In this document: piece after piece, positions 34,774 to 44,229 of the stretch
How the letters are laid out: every line of letters starts with the position of its first letter
Numbering within the stretch: position 1 is the stretch's first letter
Assembly (NCBI GenBank): GCA_017610225.1
Contig: JAFCCM010000007.1
Location: 1 to 48,826, forward strand
DNA from: Candidatus Aenigmatarchaeota archaeon
GTDB lineage: Archaea > Aenigmatarchaeota > Aenigmatarchaeia > CG10238-14
DNA length: 48,826 bases
Reading direction: 5' to 3'
Made by a program: the position numbers and the translations under genes
The notes under the pieces: model-generated
What the model saw: only the letters and a program-made list of their open reading frames with translations
Database searches by the model: none
What the model was told of the DNA's origin: nothing

Positions 34774-35780
34774 AATTTGCATATACAGCTGATATTCACT
34801 TATCAAAATATGGACAAGATACCATTGAACAAACCAGTAGTTTGCCAGAAAGATTGCATAGTATCAAAACAGTTTTAACTCAAATAGCTAAATATTGTAT
34901 TGCCTATGATATAGATACGGTTATTATCGGAGGAGATCTTCTGCATGGGAAATCAATAATCTACGCAATTGCTCAAAAAATAATGCTTGATTATTTTAGA
35001 AAATACCCGAATTTAACATTTTATGTAATTGATGGAAATCATGATCTATCTGGCAAAGGGTTTGACGCAATATCTTCTTTAATATCATTAGATAACGAAC
35101 CAAATGTTAAAAGAATAAAAGAAGATAATGAAATGCTAGAAAATATATTATTTGTACCATATTCATATGATATGGTGAAAATAATTAAAATATGTAAAGC
35201 TGATATTTTAATATCTCATTTCGGATTAAATGAAGGAATTTTGAATTCCGGCATAAGTATTATAGCTGATATTGGATTAAAAGATCTAATTGGAAAATAT
35301 AAACTGGTTCTTTTGGGACATTATCACAAACCTCAAGAAATTGTAAATGATAACATTAACTTATATTATGTAGGAAGTCCAGTTCAATTAGATTGGGGCG
35401 AGAAAAATGAAGAAAAGAGATTCCTGGTTGTTGATACAGAAACATTACAAGTTGAAAGTATCCCAACGACAGGTTATAAAAAATATCTTGAATATGAAAT
35501 TACCGAAGAAAATAAACAAGAAATTATTGAAAGAGCTCGTAAAGAACAACAGTGTGGTTCATATGTTAAGATTGTAAAGAAAGACAAAATTGATCTAGGT
35601 AACAATATAGATGATCTTCAGATAATTGATAAAACTGAAATAGATATAACAAATAGGGGGATTAGCTCAAGTATGTCAAAAGCTGATATATTTAGACGTT
35701 ATGTAGAAGCTAAAGAAATTCCTGAGAATGAAATTGAAAATTATCTAAAGGCAGCAACTCAACTAATAGAAGGGGTATAA
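34770..35780 (+). CDS. SbcD/Mre11-type nuclease (T4 gp47-like)
   Basis: This 336-aa metallophosphoesterase has DIH (Asp8, His10), GGDLLHG (54-60), GNHD (89-92), 'ISHFG' and 'GHYHKP' near 185: the full two-metal site. With SbcC/gp46 it forms the Rad50-Mre11-like complex that resects DNA ends for recombination and replication, and can degrade host DNA. It lies directly upstream of its partner with one base between. Confidence 0.92.
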   Translation: MKFAYTADIHLSKYGQDTIEQTSSLPERLHSIKTVLTQIAKYCIAYDIDTVIIGGDLLHGKSIIYAIAQKIMLDYFRKYPNLTFYVIDGNHDLSGKGFDAISSLISLDNEPNVKRIKEDNEMLENILFVPYSYDMVKIIKICKADILISHFGLNEGILNSGISIIADIGLKDLIGKYKLVLLGHYHKPQEIVNDNINLYYVGSPVQLDWGEKNEEKRFLVVDTETLQVESIPTTGYKKYLEYEITEENKQEIIERARKEQQCGSYVKIVKKDKIDLGNNIDDLQIIDKTEIDITNRGISSSMSKADIFRRYVEAKEIPENEIENYLKAATQLIEGV

Positions 35781-35781
35781 A

Positions 35782-37974
35782 ATGAGAAAAATAACATTTG
35801 AAAAAGTCGGAATGAAAAATTTTGGGCCTTATATAGACCCCTTAGAATTTGAAATAAAAGATGGAATTCTCACACTTATATGTGGTCCAAACGGTATAGG
35901 GAAAACAATGTCACTAGATGCTATACCATATACTTTATATGGAATAACAAGCAAAGGTGCCAGGAGTGATGATGTAGTTAATAACATAATTGAAAAAAAT
36001 TGTCATACTTGGGTAAACTTTAAAATTGATGACGATAGTTATTCTGTAAATAGGTATCATAAACATAGTAAATATAGAAATACAGTTTTACTTTCTAAGA
36101 ATGGTGAAAACCCTTATAAGAAAGGTCAAAAAGAAGTTCTGCCAGAAATTGAAAGATTAATTCTTCCCAGACAATTATTTATGAATACCATTATGTTTGG
36201 TCAAAAAGTAAAAGACTTCTTTACAGATCTTGGGGATGCAGATAAAAAAGATATTTTTAGAAAAGTTTTAAAACTTGAAGAATATGTTTTATATTATAAT
36301 AGTGCAAAAAAAGAATTGGATCAAATTGATTTGGATTCTAATAAATTAAAAAATGATATAATAGTTAATCTTACTTTAACAAAAGATGCAGAAAGTCAGG
36401 TTGAAGATCAAAAATTATTGGGGGATGAATTTTATAAAAATAAACAGAATCAGCTGAATGAACTTGAAAAGAAAAAACAAGTTAATAATACACTTCTTAA
36501 CAATTGGATAGATTCTATTAATAAATTAAAAGAAAATGATACTAATTTGGAATCTAATTCGGCTGAAATTACAACTCTAACCAACGAATTAAAAAATATT
36601 GGTTCTGTTCTTGAAAGCGAAAAAGAGAAAGTTCGGGTGGGAGCATTTAAAAAAGAATCAGAAATAAAAGATAAGGCTAATAAATTTAAAACAGAGATTA
36701 TAAATGATTTTAAAGAAGTTGCCAATTTTCTTCAGCAAGGAAAAGATGAAGCAGGAAAAAAAGTTAAAGAAAAACATTTAATACTTATAGATAATAAATC
36801 TAAAATCAGAGAAACATTTATGATTCTTAAAGGAAACGAAACTTCATTACAAGAATCTATTGATGAAATGGCAGATTCAGTTTTATCTGCTGAGCTTACT
36901 GTTTGCCCAACATGCGAACAAAAAATCACAGAAGAAAGCCGTAATCTTTTAATAAAAAAACGTGAATCATTAATCGCTCAAAAAGCTAAAGTTACTAATA
37001 ATATTGAAATAGAGAATAAGAAAGAAACAGAAATAAATACACAAATAGGCAATTTTTTAGAAGAGTCTAATAAAAGTTCACAAGCATATGATATAAAAAT
37101 TAAACAATGTAAGATTGATGAAGATAAAAATATTAATAATAATAATAATAAATTATCTAATTCTATTGCTAAAATTCAAGAAATTATTAAAAATTTAGAA
37201 GAAGAACTAATGAGAAAGTTTGCTGATAAAACACTCTCATTGGGAATAGAATTACAGAAATTAAAAGATAACAAAGCATCAATTGAAATTATTATAAAGG
37301 ATATTTCAGAACACGAAACTACGATTCACAACATTAAAAATGATATAACTCAAATAGATCGAGATGTTAAACGTATTCAAGAATTAGAGTTTGATATAAC
37401 AATATTAAATGCTGCAAAACAAAGAATTATTGATTTAAACAATCTAGTTAATACAATGAATAATAATATTCTTGAATTAGAAAAACATCAAAAAGTTGTT
37501 TCGTTTTGGAAAGAAGGTTTCTCTTCAAAGGGTATACCATCTATGTTAATAGATGATTCAATACCTTTTATGAATAAAAGAGTTTCATATTATTTAGACA
37601 AAATTTCAAATGGTAGATATATAGTATCATTTGATACTCTTGATGAAACTAAAAGTGGGGAATTTCGAGATAAGATATCTGTCAAAGTTGTTGATACAGA
37701 AACTAAAGCTAATAAAAGAGTTCAATTATCAGGCGGACAAACACGTCTAATTGATATTGCAACAATTTTAACTTTAGGAGATTTACAATCTAAAGTACAA
37801 GAAACATCATTTAATATATTATTATTCGATGAAATTTTTGATAGTTTGGATGATATGAATGTAGAATTTGTATCAAAGGTATTACGGATTCTAACAGATA
37901 TTAAATCTGTATTTGTTATTTCTCATAAACATGTTGACCAACTTGAAGCAGATGATGTTTACAATTTTAGTTAG
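35782..37974 (+). CDS. SbcC/Rad50-type ATPase (T4 gp46-like)
   Basis: This 730-aa protein has Walker A GPNGIGKT (35-42), two long coiled coils around the zinc hook CPTC (Cys375, Cys378), the ABC signature LSGGQTR (~649), and Walker B ILLFDE (~680) followed by a D-loop 'SLDD'. It is the partner of the SbcD-like nuclease just upstream. All catalytic motifs are intact. Confidence 0.93.
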   Translation: MRKITFEKVGMKNFGPYIDPLEFEIKDGILTLICGPNGIGKTMSLDAIPYTLYGITSKGARSDDVVNNIIEKNCHTWVNFKIDDDSYSVNRYHKHSKYRNTVLLSKNGENPYKKGQKEVLPEIERLILPRQLFMNTIMFGQKVKDFFTDLGDADKKDIFRKVLKLEEYVLYYNSAKKELDQIDLDSNKLKNDIIVNLTLTKDAESQVEDQKLLGDEFYKNKQNQLNELEKKKQVNNTLLNNWIDSINKLKENDTNLESNSAEITTLTNELKNIGSVLESEKEKVRVGAFKKESEIKDKANKFKTEIINDFKEVANFLQQGKDEAGKKVKEKHLILIDNKSKIRETFMILKGNETSLQESIDEMADSVLSAELTVCPTCEQKITEESRNLLIKKRESLIAQKAKVTNNIEIENKKETEINTQIGNFLEESNKSSQAYDIKIKQCKIDEDKNINNNNNKLSNSIAKIQEIIKNLEEELMRKFADKTLSLGIELQKLKDNKASIEIIIKDISEHETTIHNIKNDITQIDRDVKRIQELEFDITILNAAKQRIIDLNNLVNTMNNNILELEKHQKVVSFWKEGFSSKGIPSMLIDDSIPFMNKRVSYYLDKISNGRYIVSFDTLDETKSGEFRDKISVKVVDTETKANKRVQLSGGQTRLIDIATILTLGDLQSKVQETSFNILLFDEIFDSLDDMNVEFVSKVLRILTDIKSVFVISHKHVDQLEADDVYNFS

Positions 37975-37983
37975 GAGTTGTAT

Positions 37984-38676
37984 ATGAAAATAAAACAAGA
38001 TTTTGTTACCAACAGTTCCAGTACATCATTTGTTTTACATACAAAATGTACTGGATTTCTGCCTATTAGATATTTTCCTGGAAACGGAAGTAGTTACGCT
38101 GAACAAACAGAAGCAACACAAACCATGATGTATAACATATTTAAGGGAAGTAAATATAATATAAAATCTGGTTCATATTCATATAATTCTGCTTGGATGA
38201 TTGTAACTGATTCTGAATATACTCAAAATGATTATGATAGAGATCCTTTAGAATTAACTTTACATATGATTAATAACAATAAATGGATTGATAATGATGC
38301 AGAAGTAAAATGTGTAAATACAATATTAAAAATAGAAACCAAACCACACACTACAAATCATGACAAACCTATTAATAAGGAAATAGAAGATTTATTAAAA
38401 GTAATTATAAAGGGTTTAAATATTCCATTTTGTTCATTGGTTTACACATGTATCCCTAAAGATACTGGAAGTGGTGGATGGGATGGTGGAGATCCATCAG
38501 GTAAATATACAACAACTCCAGAACTTGCTATCCATGAAACAAAAGTTGGAAATATTTTTATTATAAATAATAAAATAACTGACATATTGACCGGACCAGA
38601 AGATGCTTTTCAAATGTTAACTAAGATTGAAGATGTATTTAATAAAGGAGAGATGATGGGGAGAATAGATGAATAA
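37984..38676 (+). CDS. Protein with DFVTNSSSTS leader (230 aa)
   Basis: An upstream TTG (37978) is in frame, but ATG 37984 is better placed behind TTAGGAG and gives MKIKQDFVTNSSSTSFV, matching the protein at 34378. After the shared leader it has a Gly/Ser/Tyr-rich region and 'PKDTGSGGWDGGDPSG'. No domain is recognised. Its last codons overlap the radical SAM gene, linking the two. Confidence 0.62.
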   Translation: MKIKQDFVTNSSSTSFVLHTKCTGFLPIRYFPGNGSSYAEQTEATQTMMYNIFKGSKYNIKSGSYSYNSAWMIVTDSEYTQNDYDRDPLELTLHMINNNKWIDNDAEVKCVNTILKIETKPHTTNHDKPINKEIEDLLKVIIKGLNIPFCSLVYTCIPKDTGSGGWDGGDPSGKYTTTPELAIHETKVGNIFIINNKITDILTGPEDAFQMLTKIEDVFNKGEMMGRIDE

Positions 38677-39691
38677 AATAAAAATAGTTAATTTGTTTAT
38701 AACTAGAAGATGTAATCTCAGATGTTCGTACTGTGGAATCGTAAGAAATTATAAAAATAAACCAACTATATATCCCGATATGAAACATTACTATGAAAAT
38801 GAAATGTCAACGGAATATGTAATAGAATTGTTGGGGAAATTTAAAGCTCATAATCCAGATATCTTTATAATTATATATGGGGGTGAACCAATACTAAGAA
38901 AAGATTTGCCTGATATTATAAACTTTTGTAACAAAGAAAATATCAATTATACAATCATTACAAATAATACTCCTGAGATTCAACCATTAATAGACCGTTT
39001 GTTTGAAAAAACAGGAGGAGATATACGAGGATTTACTTCATCAGTAGATCCTATATTCAATCAAAAAGATGGATCTGATCGAGTAAAGAAAAGTATTAGT
39101 GGTTTAACAAATCTTTTAAAACGTCAATATATAGTCAAAGATCTAGTAGCCGAAATTACAGTTATGCGTGAAAACATTCCATATCTTTATGAACTCATTA
39201 AAGAATTAACTGGATATGGTATTAATAGTGATATAACTTTTATTGATACTGCAAAAAATCCATATTATGATTTTTCAAATGTTACAGAACCATGGAAACT
39301 AGTTCATATATCTCCTGAATTGGCAAACCAATTTCAAATGATATATGATGATAAAAGTTTAAATATTCATATGAAAGAATTTTTACTACCAGAAATTTGG
39401 AATATATTACCATCAAATATGGACTGTGGTATTGAAAAAGATTTACATAATATTTCTGTTGATGCTGATGGCTCGATTAGATTATGTACTCGTATTAGAG
39501 GCTATCATACTCCAATATCTATTAATAAAGATAATCTATTTAATTCAAATATGGAAGTTAGTTATAAAACAAGAATGCATATTAGTAAAGATAAAAAACA
39601 ATTTTGTAAACTATGTAACCATACATGTTTACTTATGAGTAAGTACGGAGATAAGGTGGACGAGTTAGTCCATACAAAAATAAGAAGTTAA
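38669..39691 (+). CDS. Radical SAM enzyme with SPASM-like C-terminal cysteine cluster
   Basis: This 340-aa protein has the radical SAM cluster C-x3-C-x2-C (Cys15, Cys19, Cys22 in RRCNLRCSYC), 'YGGEPIL' for SAM binding, and a C-terminal set of cysteines: 'MDCGIEKD', 'GSIRLCTR' and 'FCKLCNHTC'. These could hold a second iron-sulfur cluster, as in SPASM/twitch enzymes that modify peptides. It is longer than QueE and has the extra cluster, so I do not assign it to deazaguanine synthesis. It overlaps the DFVTNSSSTS protein gene, a possible substrate. Confidence 0.8.
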   Translation: MNKIKIVNLFITRRCNLRCSYCGIVRNYKNKPTIYPDMKHYYENEMSTEYVIELLGKFKAHNPDIFIIIYGGEPILRKDLPDIINFCNKENINYTIITNNTPEIQPLIDRLFEKTGGDIRGFTSSVDPIFNQKDGSDRVKKSISGLTNLLKRQYIVKDLVAEITVMRENIPYLYELIKELTGYGINSDITFIDTAKNPYYDFSNVTEPWKLVHISPELANQFQMIYDDKSLNIHMKEFLLPEIWNILPSNMDCGIEKDLHNISVDADGSIRLCTRIRGYHTPISINKDNLFNSNMEVSYKTRMHISKDKKQFCKLCNHTCLLMSKYGDKVDELVHTKIRS

Positions 39692-39704
39692 CGGAGGAAA
39701 TATT

Positions 39705-40025
39705 ATGGCAGTAGATTCAAGTATTATAGATAATGCAATAGAATTCTGGAATATTATTAGGGATGAAAAAGTTGTAACCGTAAAGTTTGAAAAAAGATCT
39801 GATGGTTCCACAAGGATAATGAAATGTACTTTAGATTTTACACTAATTCCTAAAAAAGATTATCCAGATAAAAATATTAATATTGCAAAGATTTTAAAAT
39901 TAATGCAAAAAAGTAAAATTATTCATGTCTACGATTTAGAGAAAAAAGGATGGAGATCAGTTCCATTTGATAATGTTGAATATCTAAAAACAGTAGATAA
40001 AACATATAAAATTAAAGCAGACTAA
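39705..40025 (+). CDS. Small SH3-like barrel protein (DUF2693-like, 106 aa)
   Basis: ATG 39705 follows ACGGAGGAAATATT. Strands 'VTVKFEKRSDGSTRIMKCTLDFTLIP' and 'IIHVYDLEKKGWRSVPFDNVEYLK' resemble the phage DUF2693-type small barrel that ends in 'WRSF'. The role is unknown. It opens the gene run that leads into the ubiquitin-like locus. Confidence 0.5.
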   Translation: MAVDSSIIDNAIEFWNIIRDEKVVTVKFEKRSDGSTRIMKCTLDFTLIPKKDYPDKNINIAKILKLMQKSKIIHVYDLEKKGWRSVPFDNVEYLKTVDKTYKIKAD

Positions 40026-40037
40026 AGGAGGTCTTTA

Positions 40038-40409
40038 ATGACAATATTGGGAGATTTAATTAAAGAAATTGGTGAAAATGAGTTGACATTACAAGTTAAA
40101 AAGATATGTCAGGAAATATACAATGAAGAAATTAAAAAATGTAAACACCCAGAAAGATTACCAACTGGACCAAATACTTTTTTATCTATTGAAATTCCTG
40201 GTATTAAAAGTAATCAAGTTTCTTATTTAACTTTAGAGAGAGAAAGTGAAGAACATTATTTAATAGTTTTATGGAGTTTATATGAGAAATTTTATCTTGA
40301 CAAAACTAAAAATTTAAAAAGAGTAAAAGTTTGGGAAATAAATGAAAACAAAGCAGAGAAAATTTTAATTAACTTCGCAAAAACCGTAAAATTACTAAGA
40401 GGTGAATAA
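40038..40409 (+). CDS. Hypothetical protein upstream of the Ub-like locus (123 aa)
   Basis: ATG 40038 follows AAAGGAGGTCTTTA, an optimal ribosome site. The product is a mixed alpha/beta basic protein with 'HPERLPTGPNTFLSIEIPGIKSNQVSYLTLE'. No family is recognised. It abuts the E2-B-like gene with no gap, so it may belong to the same functional unit. Confidence 0.55.
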   Translation: MTILGDLIKEIGENELTLQVKKICQEIYNEEIKKCKHPERLPTGPNTFLSIEIPGIKSNQVSYLTLERESEEHYLIVLWSLYEKFYLDKTKNLKRVKVWEINENKAEKILINFAKTVKLLRGE

Positions 40410-42965
40410 ATGATAAAACAAGAAATAATTATTGATGAATGGAACACCAGTTACTTTGATACTTTATATGATGATACCAATAAAAGAAAAGGTACATTAG
40501 ATAGAAAAAAACAAATACCAACCAATCTATTTATTAGTAAATTGAAGAATATTCAAAAAATAAAATCCATACCCAATATTATACTCCCACCAAATTGTAG
40601 ATATACTGCAAATACAGATAATTATAAATTATTTATAATTGAAGAACCACCTCAACTAAGAACAATATATCTTAATTATGATATGTCGGGAGTTATTGCT
40701 GGTTTAAAAGCATCTGGAGATCTTAAAAAATTTGGTTACGAAAATTGGTTTAAAGAAAATAAAAAACCATACCAATTTTATTTAGCATTTCCATATATAA
40801 TTTATATTATAGTATTAAATTCAAACAATCAGTATATAAAACTAAGAACTTTTACAAGGGTTACTTCTCTTAGTAGTCATGGAGATTATCTATGCAAAAT
40901 TCCTTTAATGAATATTAATAACACTCAATCAATTTGTATGGGACCTTTTTCAAAATTGATTGACGATAAAAATCCAACAACTGCTATTGGAAGTATTATA
41001 AAAACATTTTGGGAAAACATATTTAATCAAGATTATATCTATAATGTACAAGCATATAACGATATACCATTTGTTTGTGATTATTTAACATGGCAATATT
41101 ATAGTCAACAAGATCCAATGTTTATATATAATGTTGAATGGATCCCTTATAAAACTATTACTTATGAAATTAATAAATTTAAGAATGGATACACAACTCT
41201 TCGTGATGAAATTACTCTAAAAGGTTTAGCTAACAAAATTTTCTACAAATCATCACCAACATCTTTAGTAGATAGAAAAACAAATCTAAAGGTATATGAT
41301 AATGTAACAGATTCTATTAACATTGATAGAATTCCAATATTTGTAAATGACTCTTTTATGTTAAAAAATAAAAGATGTTTCGTAAGATCATTTATGTCTT
41401 CAAGACAAACTTCTGATATTACTCATGTAAAACTCCAATATTCTGATAAAAATATTAGAATATATAGATTAACAAACCAATTCAAAGATAAATTAAGAAA
41501 AAATATTATAGAAGAAAGGTTTATTCATTCAACAACTTTACCAGATGGTACAATAGTTAAACAAGGGTGTATAATAGAATCTACTAATGTCTATGGTCAT
41601 ACAATTTATAATAAAGTTGGTTATATGAGATATGGGATTGATGGAAAAATTGAAGTTCGTATTAAATCTTCATTAACTGCATTAGAAGATATGAAAGATA
41701 TTAAAGTCATTGATATACAAAATATTAATGTTAATGGAATCCAATTAGTAAAAGGTAAAATTTATTCAGTTTTATTCCAATATAGAAATACAACAGCTCC
41801 TATTAAACTTCTTAGAAAATTAAAAATTAATGATATAGATATTTCTAGTAATGGTAAAATAATAGTATCTTTTGAAAGGGTAGACAATTTTAATAAAATA
41901 CCAATAAATTTAGATGATTTATATAAAAGACTTATAAATTCAAAAAAATTCAAAAAAATATCATCTATATGTAGAATAGGTACAACCATGATTTATAATG
42001 ACTCTATAAAAATTCATGCTGATATGATAAATTATTTATTTATGGAAAATACCTCTACTAATCTTCCCGAATATAATCAAACCATGGAGACTATATTTAA
42101 AGATAAAGACCATTTATTCATTGAAAGTTTTGATATGAACCTGTCGTTTAAATTGGGTGATAAAGTTGTTGTATCCGATTGGTTAAATCCAGGAGAGATG
42201 TTAAAAGTTAAAACTATAATGGGTTTTAGAACCATAGATAATGCAAAACTCAATATATTATTAGAAGATCAACATGGAAATAAATCTGAGCATACTTATC
42301 TAAGAAGAGCACCAAATAATTTTACAGTTAATGTGGGTACGTTAAGGCATATTGAAAAAGAATATAAAGGAATAACTTCTGGAACTAAAATTAAAGCAAA
42401 CAAAGCCAGGTTGTCGAATTTTCCAATGAAAGATACAAATATAATTATTGGTTTCTTAACAGATACTGGTGGTAATATTCCATTAGTATTATGTTCAAAT
42501 GGTGCAACCCTTTGGGCTGATGACTTAATAGAAAATTTTAATTTAATTACTATGAGTAATAAAAAATGGAAATCTCTTAAACATACTCCAATTATAGATC
42601 AAAGAACTTTTAAATTTCATCCTGGAGATATGACTACAATTCCATATAGCGATAATCACCTTTTACAAAATTTATTAACTTTACAATATGCGGGAGATAA
42701 AATGATTTGTCAATATTTATCTGAAGAACAGAAATGTATAAGTCCAGAATATAATGGTTATTTTGGCACAGAAATAAAATCTATAGTAAATAGAATAGGA
42801 TTTTTAAATCCTAGATATTCACAAAAACAATTACAAGAACATAAACTTATTACTGCATATCCAAACTTTCATGGTATGTATAATTTTAACCCAGATGTTC
42901 AGATGAAATATCATGTGGATGAAAGGAGAGTTATCAATGTTTCCGATTTACCTATACGAAGGTAA
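40410..42965 (+). CDS. Large protein with prokaryotic E2-B-like (UBC-fold) domain, 851 aa
   Basis: Residues ~70-215 read like the prokaryotic E2 family B. 'IEEPPQLRTIYL' opens it, 'YQFYLAFPYIIYIIVL' gives paired strands, and 'YLCKIPLMNINNTQSICMGPF' matches the 'LyklPlpNv...g.vC.G' signature, with Cys176 as candidate catalytic cysteine. A helix 'AIGSIIKTFWENIF' follows. The remaining ~630 residues are unlike any family I know; they contain small beta-barrel-like segments (e.g. 'FKLGDKVVVSDWLNPGEMLKV'). Known E2-B proteins (PRTRC protein B) are ~250 aa, so this is a large fusion. It overlaps the JAB gene and would take the Ubl from E1. The domain call is moderate. Confidence 0.6.
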   Translation: MIKQEIIIDEWNTSYFDTLYDDTNKRKGTLDRKKQIPTNLFISKLKNIQKIKSIPNIILPPNCRYTANTDNYKLFIIEEPPQLRTIYLNYDMSGVIAGLKASGDLKKFGYENWFKENKKPYQFYLAFPYIIYIIVLNSNNQYIKLRTFTRVTSLSSHGDYLCKIPLMNINNTQSICMGPFSKLIDDKNPTTAIGSIIKTFWENIFNQDYIYNVQAYNDIPFVCDYLTWQYYSQQDPMFIYNVEWIPYKTITYEINKFKNGYTTLRDEITLKGLANKIFYKSSPTSLVDRKTNLKVYDNVTDSINIDRIPIFVNDSFMLKNKRCFVRSFMSSRQTSDITHVKLQYSDKNIRIYRLTNQFKDKLRKNIIEERFIHSTTLPDGTIVKQGCIIESTNVYGHTIYNKVGYMRYGIDGKIEVRIKSSLTALEDMKDIKVIDIQNINVNGIQLVKGKIYSVLFQYRNTTAPIKLLRKLKINDIDISSNGKIIVSFERVDNFNKIPINLDDLYKRLINSKKFKKISSICRIGTTMIYNDSIKIHADMINYLFMENTSTNLPEYNQTMETIFKDKDHLFIESFDMNLSFKLGDKVVVSDWLNPGEMLKVKTIMGFRTIDNAKLNILLEDQHGNKSEHTYLRRAPNNFTVNVGTLRHIEKEYKGITSGTKIKANKARLSNFPMKDTNIIIGFLTDTGGNIPLVLCSNGATLWADDLIENFNLITMSNKKWKSLKHTPIIDQRTFKFHPGDMTTIPYSDNHLLQNLLTLQYAGDKMICQYLSEEQKCISPEYNGYFGTEIKSIVNRIGFLNPRYSQKQLQEHKLITAYPNFHGMYNFNPDVQMKYHVDERRVINVSDLPIRR

Positions 42966-44229
42966 GGAATTACCAGAAGATGAAATATGTTATTTAATTG
43001 CAAAACAAGGTATTTTTCTAAAAAAGAAAGTAGGACTGGTTGAAAGTTTAACAAAGGTTGATAAAATATCAATTCTTAATGAATTAAAACCATGGGCTAA
43101 AATGAGCTTGCCCAAAATATCTGGCCCTCAAATGGGTAAAATAATATCATTTTTTAAAGCAGTTGTGAATGAATTTAGTGGGGAAGCAAATGTTTTATTG
43201 TATTATAATGAAACAGAAAATAAATATATCACATCTGTTCCTAAACAAGAAGTATCTGCAGCTGCTTGTGATTATGAACAAGGCACCAGTATTCCTGGTT
43301 ATGATCTTGTAGGAACAGTTCACAGCCATGCTAGAATGTCTGCTTTCCATTCTGGTACTGATGATAAAGATGAGAAACATTTTGACGGACTTCATATTAC
43401 AATTGGTAACTTAACTGATGACTATTCTAGTATTTCAGCATCAATTGTCGTTAATGGATTTCGGGTTATTGTAGATCCATGTGATTATATCAATAAATGT
43501 GTAGCGGTTAAAATTCCTCAAAAATCCTTTACACCATATGCAGCATCAAAGGTATATAGATATATTAATGGAAAGATGGTTCAAACTGAATCAGACCAAA
43601 TCACAACTCCTGTAGTTAAAAGATATGATGAAAGATATAATATTCAAGTTTCTGAAAAACAAAAACAATTCAATAAAAAATGGTTAAAGAAAGTTTCTAG
43701 AAGAGTATATACTCCTAGTACATACACTCGTAACCAGACTTATATGGATCATGAATTCTTTGACTTTTTTGGAAGTGGATATGATTCTCTCACAGAGTGG
43801 ATGGTTAGTAAAGGGAAAGATGGTAAAACTAAGAATATGTTAAATGTTGGACCTATTAAAGATAGTATTGAATTTTCTAAACATGAAGATCTTGATGATT
43901 ATAACCCATGTATAAATTGTGTATTTAAAGATTCTAAATTAGAATATGCATATGACATTCTACAAACTGGTATAGATCCAGGAGAAGATTTACCTGAAAC
44001 TAATAATTTTGAACCAGAAACAGATCTAATGGCAAAAGATGATGGATTAGCAGCTTATGATCCCAAACAAGAATCTGAACAAACCCCTGAGGATTTAGTA
44101 GAGGAACAATTGAGGAGTCAAGCTTATTTGCATGAAAATAATAATGAGTTGATTCCTACGCCAAAGAGCAATCCAACAACTCCATTCTCAAGAGTTAAAA
44201 AATTTTTTAAAGGAACTATAAGAAGATGA
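42937..44229 (+). CDS. JAMM/JAB-domain isopeptidase (deubiquitinase-like)
   Basis: The frame opens at ATG 42913, but ATG 42937 (MFPIYLYEG) has AAAGGAGAGTTATCA ahead of it, giving 430 aa. The JAMM zinc motif H-x-H-x7-S-x2-D is complete (His129, His131, Ser139, Asp142, in VHSHARMSAFHSGTD). It is followed by 'GLHITIGN' and 'NGFRVIVDP', typical of prokaryotic JABs. The C-terminal ~200 residues are a charged, probably disordered tail ending in a basic stretch. JAB enzymes cleave Ub-like proteins from targets. The Ubl encoded nearby already ends at its last Gly, so deconjugation is more likely than precursor processing. It overlaps the E1 gene by four bases. Confidence 0.88.
   Translation: MFPIYLYEGKELPEDEICYLIAKQGIFLKKKVGLVESLTKVDKISILNELKPWAKMSLPKISGPQMGKIISFFKAVVNEFSGEANVLLYYNETENKYITSVPKQEVSAAACDYEQGTSIPGYDLVGTVHSHARMSAFHSGTDDKDEKHFDGLHITIGNLTDDYSSISASIVVNGFRVIVDPCDYINKCVAVKIPQKSFTPYAASKVYRYINGKMVQTESDQITTPVVKRYDERYNIQVSEKQKQFNKKWLKKVSRRVYTPSTYTRNQTYMDHEFFDFFGSGYDSLTEWMVSKGKDGKTKNMLNVGPIKDSIEFSKHEDLDDYNPCINCVFKDSKLEYAYDILQTGIDPGEDLPETNNFEPETDLMAKDDGLAAYDPKQESEQTPEDLVEEQLRSQAYLHENNNELIPTPKSNPTTPFSRVKKFFKGTIRR

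Noticed and set aside
38669..39691. QueE identity for the radical SAM protein
   Set aside because: It is much longer than QueE and has a C-terminal cysteine cluster typical of SPASM/twitch enzymes.
42913..42936. Earlier ATG for the JAB protein
   Set aside because: It lies in the E2-B-like gene with no ribosome site; AAAGGAG precedes ATG 42937.
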